From NCBI RefSeq assembly GCF_000143535.2, contig NC_037310.1, positions 1,798,001 through 1,862,000 on the forward strand: DNA of 64,000 nucleotides, read 5' to 3'. Both the position numbers and the translations under genes were made by a program. Below the pieces are notes generated by a model that saw only the letters and a list, made by a program, of their open reading frames with translations, had not been told where the DNA came from and made no database searches. Shown here piece by piece: positions 46,010-59,119 of the stretch. The stretch comes from Botrytis cinerea B05.10 (taxonomy: Eukaryota > Ascomycota > Leotiomycetes > Helotiales > Sclerotiniaceae). Positions within the stretch are counted from its first letter, which is position 1; each line of letters begins with the position of its first letter.

Positions 46010-49000
46010 GCTCAAAGTTTAGATGTCTTCGTAGTCCCTGCTTTTACTTCCACTGCATTCATTTGCTAATGCCAACTAACATAAACTTCAGCTATGCTGT
46101 CCGACTACTGTACCTCTCAAGGTTATCTAAAATAAAACAAAAAGTATAGCAACCATCAATACAAACGCAGTAGATGGCATGATTTCAATTCGCTCGTTCA
46201 TTCGTGGTGGGTCTAAACCGATGGTAATCATGATGGGCGGAGATTACGACCGACACATTATCTATTTGGGATGCCATGGAAAACTAATCATTATTATTGT
46301 CGATTCAATAACAGCCCACGTCAAGATCCAAATCATTCAATAGACATTTCTAAATCTATCCGTCCAGTCCGTCCAATGCATGCAAAACTCAACCACACAG
46401 ATTTCTTTCGGAAAACTATATTCTTAGCAAAATAGACCAGTTTAGACAATATTTTGCTCCATGCTACCCACTGCCGACTACCTATTACCTACTGCCTGCC
46501 AGGTTGAAATCTTGATGAAGTTTGCCTCATCTCATGGTCCACTGTCTATATCATTCATCGATGACACTGACATCAACCTACAACAACTAACCATACACAG
46601 CCCACCTCACCTCAGCCCTGCCGCCGCATTGGAGAAAAATCTTCTTCACAACGCTCCCGTGCAATCGTCAAGTGCCAATAGAATCCCATAATTGAAGTGA
46701 TCAGAAGAAAACAGGCCCCTCATCTAATACGGCCTCTCCGACTGGCGATGCGAATCACATCCCAAAACCAAAATATCTGAATCCAAGGGGAAACATATTT
46801 TGGCCTAACAAACTTTTGGATCTTGTCTTTAACATCATTGAACCAACCCAAGCATTCGGTGGTAATGTTGTTTTAACTTGTTTTTATTTGGATGATCCAA
46901 GTCTTCAGAAGGCAAAGGAACAAATGAAAAAGTTTAAAGCGAGACGCGAAACACGAAACACATTGCTGGGCCATTCATATCGTGAAGCACACCCTCAGAT
47001 ATGCATCAAAAGACCGTTTTAGGATATCTACATGAATCTAAAGTGTGATTCGTGCATGGCGAAGGCGATAATGCAAAATGATCCAACAACGCTACCCAAC
47101 AACTTTACTTTTGCCGTTGTATTACGAACTCTAGCTGGCTCGATTTGGCTAACGTCCCCGGTTCGTTGGCTACATGGGAAATCCTCTCTTCTAATTTCGG
47201 CGTCGTGGGTTTCACCCTATCACATCTTGCCATGGACCTTTTTCTCTCTTCTACAACGACCTACGTTGTAAGCAATTCACAGCTTACAGCTGACAGCTCC
47301 TAATTCGCCGGAGGCAACCTTAGATGACATCGTGTGCATCCAATGTGCATCCACCCCTTCCTTCCTTCCTTCGCCCCCAAGACTAGAAGAAGAAGAAACC
47401 CTTTTTCCTATCGATAGAGAAATGATCCTTAGATCCAGCCCTCTTTCAGCTTACTCCAAGAGCGCTTTGCCCCGCGTCTACTGCAAAGGTTGATTTGTGG
47501 GGGAGAAGAAAGACGCCATCATGAAAAGATGAAACAACGATCTCCTTCTCTTGACTTTCGAAGATCAGGATAAGATCAGACAGTCTCCCCGCCTCCCGCG
47601 AGACATTTGATTAGATCCGACTTCGTCAGTTTCTTACGCTGACAAGTCATTATTCAGAGATTTTTAGAGTTGCGGCTTACTCAGTGGTACTGATACACTC
47701 TGCAAGCAAGTTGTGTACCATCAACATCCCACCAAAAGAAAGTCTATAGCCGCAGTCTGGAACTGGCAATTGAAACACTGTCTTTCATGTGAACACGCCT
47801 GAGAAAAGTCAAATATATGGTTGAGACGGAGCCCTTAATCCTTAGACGCCGGCGTTTGAGATGATCTAAAGTTTATCATGTACTATCACCCGAACGATTA
47901 GGCCGCGTATTGGGCTATCGTTTCCATCGGGTTGAACCTTGATTTCACACACTTCCTCTTGACCACTAGGGGTCTAACTCCTCCAAACATCATCATTTGA
48001 AGATTCTTCATGTACAAAATCTGACCTCATATGACCGGGAACTCGTTCACGCCCACTCTTCTACGTCTAATCGATAAGGTGATAACCATTGCGATAGGAT
48101 GAGTCCCGGCCACCTAGCGCCGAGAAAGAACTAAGATGGCTGCATAAAATGGAATGCACACACTTTTCCAATAATGCACAGCGTTTCGCCCAGTTCCCAC
48201 AGCCTGTCAATGATGGTTCTCATCATCACAACAAGGCAGCACACGAGGTTCGAGGCTTCAATGTGGGATGCTGAGATATACTTGGTGGGATGCCTGTCCT
48301 ATCATGTCCAAGGTGGTAAAATCCAGCTGGTGTGGTGTGTACTCTGATGCTCCTAGTCCGTTGCACGAACCAAACATGTAGGTCTTGTGCTGGCTGCTTC
48401 TTTTGGTTCCTGAATAGCATTTCCCAAAGAGAGCGAATAACCTAACGATGTGCAGAAGGTGCATAGGATTCCATTAGTGGTGGTTGCGCGACAATCATCA
48501 TCACATCACTGCTTCCTACTGGCATGTTGCATGTTGCATAAAAGTGGCACTCTGCAGTGATATTCTAATGCAAGTTTGTGCGTAGCCGATCTAAACATAG
48601 AGAGAGCCTTTTCCATCTGATTGGATGTCTCCGGGGGAGCGGAGAGAGGATGATTTTCTTGTTTGGTTTGGATTCCCTTGCTGCTTTTTGTCAAATGTAA
48701 TCAGCCATCAAGGATAAAGAGGCTGGTGCAACAAAGTATAACTTGAATGTGGTGGAGTCGACTGATTTGACCGAGGCCTGCATAATGGGGTGGCATTTCA
48801 TTATTACTTTGTCCCGAATCCGTATCGAATTGGCTGACATGGATTTTATATCACAGAGTACGGTACCATCATATCATCCCATACCAGACCACACCATACC
48901 TGGGCCGAATCCATAGAATCGAATCCATAGAACCATTTCTCTGCATCGTAAAGCCAAACCAACCCTCTTCCGGTGAACTTCCAGAAGAAGTTGCGATATG

Positions 49001-49527
49001 AACTTGACTAGGGAGCCCTGCCCTAGTCCTCGACCCGGCAAGTTCACGGTCATGGTCGCGGTGAAAGGAAAGTTAGGAAAGGAAGGGGAAGGAAAAGAAT
49101 GTAGGGATTCTGAGTGGATGATGCATTCTGACGGCTTTCCGTTGCAATCCAATCCGTCTTCTTATCGGTCGGTCAAAATGGGACCTTCTCTACTCCGTAT
49201 ATATCCATCACTTTACCCATTAAAATTATCATTCACCAATCGGGCAATGAATGGCATCGTTACGTGTGTCCACCCACCCCATTTCCAAATTCGCTGGTTG
49301 CTACTGCAGGAACCGATGCAGGAACAAAGCAGGAACAGAGAGGATGCTTGACAATATGATGAAAGACGAAGGCAAAGAAGGTTGGAGAGACCTCGACCTC
49401 AACAAATGTTGCATATGCATGTGTGAATACATACATACTTGCTTGCTTGCTGATTGATGTTACTTACTTATTCTTGCATCGAAAAGCAGGAACAAGACGA
49501 GCCTGCCAATCTTGAACCCTCATAAGT

Positions 49528-49582
49528 CCCAGTTCCAGTTCCAGTTCCAGTTCCAGTTGCAGTCCCAGTCCCAGTCCCAGTC
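49528..49582. repeat. (CCAGTT)n / (CCCAGT)n tandem repeat
   Basis: About nine 6-mer copies, the first half CCAGTT and the second half CCCAGT. Confidence 0.9.
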
Positions 49583-50852
49583 CTTACTCCATCAGAATCT
49601 AAGTTTTGTCCCGATTTTTCTGTCCACCCCATTTATGATTTATTTACCGGTGTCATCTGAAAGTTCCTTCGCTTGTTCCCGTGGGTAATGCCAATGATAT
49701 GGAGCGTACTACTATATCACGCCAGGCGGGCTAGTCGGCGGGGATTCATTCCTAGAGCCCCAAACCCTAGCTTGGCCGCTCGCTGGCGAGGCTATCGGGC
49801 TGGCCATTTTTTGGGTTCAACTCAAATGATTTTCAATCTCGAATCTACAATGACCCACTCACGGCTCGCGGGTTTGGTATTCCTAATGCCCTCGTCCGTT
49901 CAATCTTGACCTTGACAAGCTTCACTATTGGAAGAAGGTAGGTCAAAGACCATAATACCATCGATTTATGTGGAGAGTCCTCCCTTGCTCTTCGAGTCAG
50001 GTTACATGTCAACCGATGGCTCCATGCAAAGAAAGACGGTTGTCAGATGTCCCAGCGGGATGGGACCTGGGAATGAATAATGCTACGACTCTACTTTACC
50101 AGAGATTGTGCTTGCTGGCGCGCCACTTTTTGTCATCGAAATAGAATGATAGAGACCAGCCAAAGCCGGTCGACATACTAACTATCTCCCAACTACCGCT
50201 ATAGCACGCTTTTCCTCTACAAACTGCGGAACCTTCCTCACTAAAGTCCTGCTTGATCTTAGTCCTGATGATCTAGGTACCCTATGACATATTCTTGTAG
50301 ATCCATGCCGGCCTGAAAACATCACTATTCTGAGTTTGAATAACGCGTGACGATGTGAATCGGAATGCGAAATGTACGCATACCTACCACCTACCTAAGC
50401 CTCATCTCATAGCACGATTCAATATTGAAAAGTTAGATTTGACAATCAAGTTACCCTTCAGGCACATGCATCTAGTTTATTATAGTTTACGATATACTTT
50501 CTCGATCGCGAATGATTCGAAGCTTCGCAAACTCTTGTTTGCAGGCTAGAGTTACATTCCGAGGGCTCCTTGGTCCTCGACCTCTTTCATTGTCCAGAGA
50601 ATACTCAAGCACACCGATACGGCACTATTATTCTGATCATGGCTGGAAAGAATGGCCGAGGAGGGACTGGAACTGGCTCGAAAACCCCGGATTCTTCGAC
50701 TCTACCCTCGAGGGTTGCAATTATGTTTGTATCGAGGCTCACCGTTAAAGCCGAACTTTTGACTGCAAGCGAGCGGCGCTGCTCGGATGGAAGGAAGAAC
50801 GGGTCTCAAACATGTTGGAGAAAGGCAATTTGCTGACACAAAGCCTTCCATG

Positions 50853-50878
50853 ACAATACAATACAATACAATACAATA
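50853..50878. repeat. (AATAC)n microsatellite
   Basis: Five copies of the 5-mer. Confidence 0.9.
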
Positions 50879-52557
50879 GCATCTTCCAAATGCGTTTGCC
50901 ACTGATATGTCTCACTGTATTCTATTCCACAGCCTGAGCGGCGGCAAAAAGCTTAAACTATCGATAACAACTCTCTTAGTCTATGGGCTATTCTAATAGT
51001 GAGACCCAAAGAAGGGTCCAATACAAGAGGACCCTTCGTGAAGGGATATACGCAGTACATGTCTCATTAGTATGATCTACTGGCATATAACAAACTTTCA
51101 CTCGAGCCGGTGGGTTTACAAATATCAATAACGAAGCTATCCAAGTCCAAGAACAAATTGCTCGAGGATCACTCCGCAACCGTTCGAGACGTCGATCTAA
51201 GGCCGAAATGAGCCTGTACTACATTAAGATACCAGTGTCGGCAGTTCCTACCAATTAGTCACTCGGATCCGTAGGCGATGCCGTAAGCCCTTGAAAAGAA
51301 GGTTTTGGAAAATCGATTGTGAGGGGTGCAGACGTTCTAGTGATGCTTTGAGAGATGATAGCGAGATAAGTTTCATCCCAATACTTCACAAACCATGTCC
51401 GTTTGTGTCGAAGTTCTGGTACACTACTGGCCTTCCGGTATTTAAAATAAATGGGGGCCCGTCCGCTGCCAAATCAGATGCCCTTGCCCTCGATTGAGGG
51501 TTCCATATCATACCCTGCAGCTGCGTCTAGGAAGATGATTGATCTCCCTCTTGTCTCTGAAGCAGAGCAAAACGTCGGATGTTCGTAAGAGAGATAACCA
51601 TCCAGTGGCATAGCATCCACACACCAGCAAACCTTCAGAAAGCTCAGATATACACAAGCAAATAAGTGCTCGTTCCACTTTTGTATGCAGCCACGGACAT
51701 TCATGCCGAAAATGTAGCATGCTCTCCGACAAATAACACACTCTTGTCTCTGGAGGGACTGGATATCCGCGAACCTTGTTGACGGGCCTTCGAGAACGTT
51801 TCATGAAGCTACAGAACAATTTCAATTACGGCATCCATGACCTTGTCCTTTTCCAATATCCATCATCATTTCCAATCTTCCACATCCATTTTTTTTCTCG
51901 CCCTACTATTGCAAGAGCTGTCAAAGAATCGCATGAACCGGACGATTCGCGGTCGATGCCGCAGAGAAAGCAGGTGGGGAAATAGTAATATCACATCCGC
52001 TGCTATGATTTGCTGCGGAAGTTTATGCCGTCTTGAAGATCAAACTCTGGTACACCAAGGTTGAAGCATGTGCATGAAGAAGCTATCCCCCGTTTGACGG
52101 ATGGAAAAGTTTATGCGGTCTACGATAGATTTGCTAGCAATGTATTATGGATAGTAATTATGCACTCTATATTATATACAATACTTGTCATTCTCCACAA
52201 GCTTGGGTATCGATATGAAAGTAGGTGAGCCTTTTTTGTACACGTGTCTCGCTTTCTTCCTCGAATTGAAACCGAAGATTGAAAGATGCCAATGCCTTTT
52301 TATTTCGCCTTTTCAGTAATCTTCAGGCTCGTCTGCGATGTACGCTATGATGTTTGTTTCCATATCCGGACGTACCGTTAGATTGCCATGGGCCGTCAAA
52401 ATCACGAGACTTCATGAAGTGTGTAAGAGATGGTGGGTGGAAGTCTGGCCCGGCAAACAATCCTTGAAACGCTATGAACGGTGAAGAGAGATGGATATGC
52501 CCATGGCGAGGTTGGTTCTGGCGGTATCCGAAGAAAGCGGTATGTATGTATGTGTGT

Positions 52558-54541
52558 TCATCGGTTGCATGTGTGGTCGTATGCATGGGCAAAGTCGAAT
52601 GCTTGTAAAATGGCTTTGCTGTACACGAGTGCTGCAAGTACCACCATCATGTGGAAGAGTTGATGAGAAGCCCCAAAAAGATCGAACGATTTATTGAACC
52701 AGCGCTCGGGAAACTGTATCGGTCAGGACTTATTCTGCAGGGACTGTAATCTCTCCAAAGAAGTTTTGTTCGCTTTCTTACCTTGATGGCATATGCTGTT
52801 GCACCAAGTACGTTCAACATCAGCGTGATCAAAACCCAGGTGATTCCCATCCGTTGATTTTGTACTCGCCAGCCGTATATAGTCGCACCATGGACGACAG
52901 GCACCATTGTGACCACAGCTAAGCTGCCAAAGGTGGCGGCTCGTACAGGTCGCAGAAATGGATCTCGAAAATGAGGTTGAAAGGTAGATACTGAGCAAGC
53001 GACTGCTAGGAGTGATAACTTCCTCTAGTTAGCCTCCTCTCCCAGCAACAGACAGGAAGGCTACATACCAGAGCCCAATAAGAGTATCTATGAATTGCGG
53101 TGTCGCAATAGAACCCGTAGTATACTAGAGGAATCGTTGCTCCCCACATCAGAAGAATAACTCCCTGGAAATCCAGCTGAGCTCCAAATGTGTCCATTTG
53201 TTGGCTGTGGTTCATTACGGTATGATACCTATGGATGACATCAGTCACAAAGCCTTCTGGCGTTCAAAGGACAAAGATTGGCAACTAACAACGCCGACAA
53301 GCAAAAGCATATCGCCACCCCTAAGAAGTACATCCCACAGACTACGATGTCTTCTTTGGTAGCCACGGCATATCTAGGTGGTATCTCAGCCTTGTACAGG
53401 TAGACCGGCAGAGCCACGAACAACGCTGCCCCAATTAAATGAGACCAAATATTAACTACGTGCTTTGTTTAGCTTCAATATCTCGAACATTACACATCAT
53501 CCATGCACGTTGAGGATATTGCAACATTGGGGTCAGTCTATTCTTACTAGTCTCGTTGTGGAGGTATCCCCAACTTGCAAAACATTCTCGAAGAGAATTA
53601 GATGCCGCTCTACCATCAAAGAAAGTCGAGTATTAGAAATGATTCTTTACAAATTCCTCTAGCTTCAAGCACCCACGTGGCACTCTTCCTCCACGCCTTA
53701 CTCAGAAAGCTAAATAAGTTGAGATGAATGCAACGTCAAGGCAATGCAGGATGAGCAAAAAGAAGGGAAAATAGACTGCATACCGATATCCTGTCTCGAT
53801 GAAATGATTATCCTCCCTTCACACAAACAATTAGCATCTCATCCCAGTCAGCTGATTTTCCCCTCCACTCATTCCCCTTCAATCAAAAGTCAAGCGATTA
53901 TACAACCCCTCCACGATCAAAAGGACCCCTCCATGTCATCAATTACACAAGCGCAACGTCGCACTCATGCTTAAAAACCACACTTATCCAACGAGGGAAA
54001 ACAGCGTTGAATCCTTCGAGGAATTCGTGTAGGAAGCGACAGCACAAGTAATGTAACCAGCACACGCCAGATCCTTCGATGGCATGGAGAATGTACAGCT
54101 GACATTACATACACTACACACGACATGTATAATATACATAAAAACGTTGCAATGTCGTATTGCGAGCGAGAATTTTCGGAATCCTCTTTGTGATTTCATG
54201 AACAGCCAACCACGAAGTAGGATTTGGAGAGAAAAGACCGAGGTGACACTTACTGTTGCCATATCTCTATCAAGACGTCGTAAGACCGACGCCACCACAT
54301 CAGCCTGTGCCCCTTTCTCGAAGATATTTTCACGGCGCAGTTTGGTGGGGGGAGGGTGTAGGAAGTGGTGTTGCTTGTTCCTGCAGAACTCACCTAATTC
54401 GGTCCATTGTTTTAATATCGGAGTGTTACGATTGGAAAACGGATTTGGAATTCCCAATAAGGATGATTTCTCATCATGAAGCGGTTTCCTCGAATAGACA
54501 CCTTCCGTTCCTGGAGAAGGACTTTTTCGTCGATGTGCCAT
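52558..54541 (-). CDS. PAQR/haemolysin-III family membrane receptor (Izh-like)
   Basis: Seven-helix PAQR protein, related to yeast Izh proteins (zinc, lipid and osmotin signalling) and animal adiponectin receptors. Exons read: 54541-54394, 54312-54254, 53812-53784, 53609-53548, 53455-53290, 53228-53069, 53018-52782 and 52713-52558, total 338 residues. The last five are firm. They give SWGYLHNETINIWSHLIG, the zinc-site S-x3-H (SALYH), MDTFGAQLDFQG and the C-terminal H-x3-H (HQLFH). DNHFIETGYR in the third exon is the usual entry motif. The first two exons are tentative: they need a 441-nt intron with a GGGAG acceptor and lack the W-x3-P-x-W box normally found just before DN. WDEM is visible at about 53.85 kb, in a different frame from DNHF. 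An undetected exon or a frameshift is possible. Confidence 0.8.
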
Positions 54542-55102
54542 GGGGTTGGGGTAGGATTGCGACTAATAATAAGCTGATATTTCTGGAATATTGCCTTATC
54601 TGTGGCTGAAACTGCAGGTTTCCTTCTTTTTCCTTGTGGCTATTTTTGACAAATCTGACTTTGAATATGCAAACGACAAGATAAGAAAACAATTGGAGAA
54701 GAAGAAAAAAAGAATGAAATGTCTTGAAATGTCTGTTTACTTGAGAATTCATCGCCGAACAATATCTTACCTCGTTGGCGTGCCGTGATAACTACGTGCC
54801 GTTCACCGCATCGCATTGCATTGCGCCCACATAACACTATGGGAGTTTGAAGTTTTGCGCACACGAACCGAGCGGTGCAATGCGAGCAGCTGCAAACTTT
54901 TCCATTGTCACCACCGCACATGTATGCCGGCCGCGATTCCATTACTCAATGGAGCGAGATCCCCATCAGATCCGTACTTTCTATGTGAAAATGGCCTAGA
55001 AAGAAAACTCCCGTGCCGTTTCCGCGCTTTGATAATCATGTATGTCGCGACTCACACGCCATGCTCATCTGCAATTGGCTGTTTCGCAAGTGTCTGAACG
55101 GG

Positions 55103-55146
55103 GCAAGGAAAGGAAAAGCAAAGCAAAGGAAAGGAAAGGAAAGAAA
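55103..55146. repeat. AAGGA/AAGCA purine-rich repeat
   Basis: Eight or so 5-mer copies, AAGGA and AAGCA mixed. Confidence 0.8.
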
Positions 55147-55582
55147 CCGGTGGGAGTACGTACTACGCACTCTGCCATCTAAAATCTGACCCACGTCGAA
55201 GAAGACTGTGCCTTACATAACTGTCGATGCGTGATTGAGAGGTGCATTGCACAGTTACATTCCTCGGGTTTTCTCTTGGCTGATGACATGTGAGATTTAT
55301 TATTGCTTGTTCGCTAACTGACTGGTGACTATGTGAGGGGTTACGATACATGCAGATAGGTAAGGAAGTTTGGGTGACATCGCAGGTAAGAGATGTTTCA
55401 TCGACGCCCGTTTTTGTTTCTCATCTTTGTTCGAGCAGGCAATGGCTAGTTATCCAATTGGTAGAATAGCTTTGTTGGAATGATGCTGGTGCTTGCGAGT
55501 TCATACTGGCTAATTGTCTAGCAGTTTGTTCTGTGTGTTAAGTTACAATGCAGGTAGCTAATAGGACACTGTAATATGTAAG

Positions 55583-55603
55583 TGCAGTACATACTGTACT
55601 GCA
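55583..55603. repeat. 8-bp perfect inverted repeat
   Basis: TGCAGTAC, a 5-bp spacer, then GTACTGCA. It could form a small hairpin or bind a dimeric factor. It may be chance. Confidence 0.5.
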
Positions 55604-55907
55604 TGTGTGTTTCGGGAAAGAATATGGAGTGAATTCATTCCTTTCATCGACCGAATCTGTTTGTTTCTAGGCTTGCGCAGACTGTTGGTCGCCCACAGCA
55701 GGTAGATAGCAGCATATCTTTTCTTGGTGAAAACTTCTAGATCATTGTCTTCGTCTAATAGCAGAAATTATTGATGGTATCTAGACATGCCTTCTTGATA
55801 AATCATTAGCTACAGAACTCTGTTGTTATTATCGGATAGGCATGCTACCGTGAGATCAAACACACAAGGCATACATGATTTCAAATCTAAATGAACATAT
55901 AAATCTG

Positions 55908-55971
55908 CAACATAACTCTTACCATACAGAATCAGTGGACAACATGACTCTTAGCATAGAGAATCAGTGAA
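55908..55971. repeat. 32-bp tandem duplication
   Basis: Two adjacent 32-bp units (55908-55939 and 55940-55971) differing at four positions. Confidence 0.92.
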
Positions 55972-58615
55972 TATAGATATGTATCTAAATCACAAAAGAG
56001 GTGAGGAAATGGGAGAGTTTATACGGTGTGAGATCAATTTACCATGGGGCGTGATCACCATTTGCTAACTCGTTGTCGCTTCCCCTTTTGTCAGATGGCG
56101 ACAATCATTCGGCTACTCGTTCCCAGCCCGAGCCTTCAATGTTCCTTCTTCAACTGATACCTTAACGCGTATGTAGTTGTTGCAATCAGAGGTTCGCATC
56201 GCCGTTAACGAAATGGGTTGAGAAGGGAGCAGGATTATCAAATGCTCCTTCTTTTTGGCTGCAAAGCACTCTCCGAGCTGCTTGCTACTTGTAATGCACA
56301 CTGTCGATTTTTGATAAGACGCCATCTGCGGCTCATTGAACAAGAACTCAACCCCAAAACAACATGATCTAATGTAACATACCACTAGTGGTATAAGAAT
56401 GTTATGTATATATCCCTTTTACTGTTTATATCTTTCACCTCAGATATACACTTCACTATGCTCCTCCCATAGCAACTCGAATGCATTGCTAGGCTTGCGT
56501 GAAGATGTTCATTACCGCAAGCAAACAAGATTTGTTATTTCTAATGTTTTTGTTTGCCACTGAAATTGTGTCAACTGATCTCGCCAGTTGGTTGAAGGGG
56601 TATTTATGGAAAAAACTTCAAGAGAAATCTTTCGTATGAGAAAGATAAACATGACTCTCGTAAATATTTGGATCAGAACTCACAGTCTCTGAAATGGGTT
56701 TTCCGCCACATGGGCAAACAGCATATTCATTACTTTCGCAGTTGATCTTCAGTCGACTGTTCAACGCAAACCTTCAGTCTTTAGCTCGCTCACTTTGGAG
56801 CCATCAAAATTCAAAGCTCAGGCTGAACCTTATATCATGAGCTATCGCAGCCCAAAAGTGGATGTATAGACTGATGAGACACCTCTTAACCTCTGACGAA
56901 TTTTAATAGACCTTGATCTGAATTCATGCCCTATGAAAACATATAAACTCATTTCATGACCTGTAATGAATGATTGTATTCGAGATCTTAAACAATACAA
57001 AAAAATCGGAAAAGTATAGTTATATTGGATGTTTTCTTTTGCCCATGATTCTATGCGTCCGCTGGAACTCTCATGAAATCTATTGAACCCTCAAATTACC
57101 CTTCTACAGCAAGTTTATTTGAGGCATGTCGCTCTTAGAGCGCATTCTAATTCCTAGCATAAAATGTGATCATTCGATATCGATAAGGTAAGAATCTTCA
57201 TTGATTTCTCCTAACAACCATCCCTTTCCACTCGTTATACAAGATACCAGGGGCCGTTGGTTTCATATGATTATTTATGCCGACACTTCCAGATCTCGTT
57301 CTTCGATCTTGGACCATCAATCCATTCAATCCTCTCCAATTGCTCGCTCTTCCTATCCTATCCCCGAAAGAAAAAGGCGTGAGTTCAAGAAACTCCACAT
57401 TAGCCGAGATGATATCTCCTCGTACAACTCATACAACTCGGCTAGCCCATTGCTCTGAAAACTGAACTCTCGGCGATGTTTACCTTCGACCTCATCTCGT
57501 CATTGAACGCTATCAACACGAAACAAGCATTCAATCAAAAGACACCAATGTACTTCGAAGTTAATTTATACTGTCTTCTCCCCTAGATCTCCTCGCTACA
57601 CAGACCTTCAAGATCCGAAATATGCTATAATTATACAGATCCGATGATTCATGCACAATGACCACATCGAAGCATCTCGTCTTATTCGAAACCGCAAAGA
57701 ATTATCTATATATACTTACCCCAGAGAAAGAGATAGAAGAATTTTGCTTGCTTCCGTAAAATATCAAACTATTGCACATCATCCGTGTGAAATCAGAACA
57801 GATGAATGAACAACCGATTGAAGAATTGCTAAAAGCACAAAAGTACCAGAGAATGGACATCGTATTCAATGCGGGCAATGGAGAGTAAAGTGTAACAGCG
57901 GGCCTTTTGCTGGAGATAAATGCAGACAGGTCTTTCGAGGGGGGAGATTAATGCCCCGATGTGGTCTCGTCATCTTGGAAAATAGGGTTTTATCGTATCA
58001 AAGAACGAGGCGAAAGGGATCACCTTAACGAATGTAATGGCTTTCAATTTGCCACATGAATGGACAAGCTGAGATGGAGAGAGGAGGAGGCAAAGGAAGG
58101 ATCGGATGTAGATGCTACTAAGATGGATGTATTCATGGACAGTTGAAGATTATTCACGAAGCAAGATGAGCAGCTTGCTACGTCGGCTTTGTAGAAGTGA
58201 GAACACTAGATCATGCTAAATTTGTATAGATCAAGCAGCATGTATCTGATATTAAACTTGAACAGAAACTTCGTCACAAAATTTTATTCGCCTATTACCT
58301 ACCCTTCGTACAATCCGAATGCTATTTACAGAAAAACATTGCTGGTATCCCATTGCCATAGAGTGAGGACTTACACGCTCGAGTAAAGTACTGGCTCGTT
58401 TTTGTCACGTGTTGTGAAGATGGCAGTGATTACTATTGCAAGATAGTTACAGTTTCGCATGTTCTCATCTCATGATTGAAAGATAGTGGAATGGAAGCGG
58501 TGTTTGTAATTAAGTATAATTGATGAATATTAAATGAATCAACTCCTTTCATCCGGGTATCATAATCGCGTAACTCCATAAAACCAACAACAGTACAGTG
58601 TATCTACCATTGAGT

Positions 58616-59119
58616 TTACAGTTCCTCATTCCTTAACATCTCTAATCTGTTGGCGACAGAGTCCACAGATGGAGTGGCTTTCGGAAGCACAAGTATGTCA
58701 CTAGGAGGTGCACTACCCCTACCGAACAGTATTGAGCCACTAGAAAGTAAATTGACGAATTGCTGGCCTTTCACGATATCCGTCGAATGACATGATTGCC
58801 CATCGACTAGATCGATATTGTCTTTTAAGTATGTGATTTTGTCGCTAGAATTACAGTCGGAGCCGCGATATAGACTGATCCAATCAAAATTACCCCAGGT
58901 AACTTCAAGATCTGTAACTGATACGCCCCAGTTCCAGCAATTTGCTGTGCCAGTGTTGTTGGATATCTCGGACTTGGCGGGGAAGTTGTCATCGGATACC
59001 ACACTTTGGGATGTTAGTCGGTTAGGTGACGAGAAGGGGAGGGATATTTATGTTTTACCAGCCAAGGTTGACACCGCTGACGCCAACATAAGCGACGACA
59101 TTTTCGACATTTTCGACAT
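58616..59119 (-). CDS. Small secreted protein, unknown
   Basis: Not a family I recognise. Two exons, 59119-59073 and 59003-58616, give 144 residues. The N-terminus has three in-frame ATGs made by a 9-bp triplication (MSKMSKMSS) and then a short hydrophobic stretch, SLMLASAV, acting as a weak signal peptide. The mature part has four cysteines, an N-x-T glycosylation site (NNTG) and a mixed polar composition (NCWNWGVSVTDLEVTW), as in fungal secreted proteins and effector candidates. The acceptor CCCAAAG with CGACTAAC branch point is good. The matching donor GTCAAC is unusual: a better donor (GTAAAA, 59063-59058) lies 9 nt further on but gives the wrong phase. Existence is likely; the 5' end is uncertain. 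Confidence 0.5.

Larger units (their letters stand above)
44098..52557. other. Long gene-poor region rich in simple repeats
   Basis: About 8.5 kb without a supported gene. The left part is the leader and promoter of the zinc finger gene, including a likely leader intron at 44127-44178. From 45.2 to 50.9 kb there are at least five short tandem repeats. ORFs stay below 120 codons; one at 50512-50748 (+) begins like a mitochondrial presequence but has no further support. Confidence 0.5.
54542..58615. other. Intergenic, no gene supported
   Basis: About 4 kb with short ORFs only. It contains a purine repeat near 55.12 kb, an 8-bp perfect inverted repeat at 55583-55603 and a 32-bp tandem duplication near 55.94 kb. 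A 70-codon frame at 56113-56325 (-) has a fair start context but no recognised motif. Confidence 0.5.

Noticed and set aside
50512..50748. 78-codon plus-strand ORF with presequence-like N-terminus
   Set aside because: Only the first 30 residues look like a targeting peptide; there is no domain and no exon to continue it.
56113..56385. 90-codon minus-strand ORF with a fair internal ATG
   Set aside because: No motif or homologue recognised; too short to stand alone.
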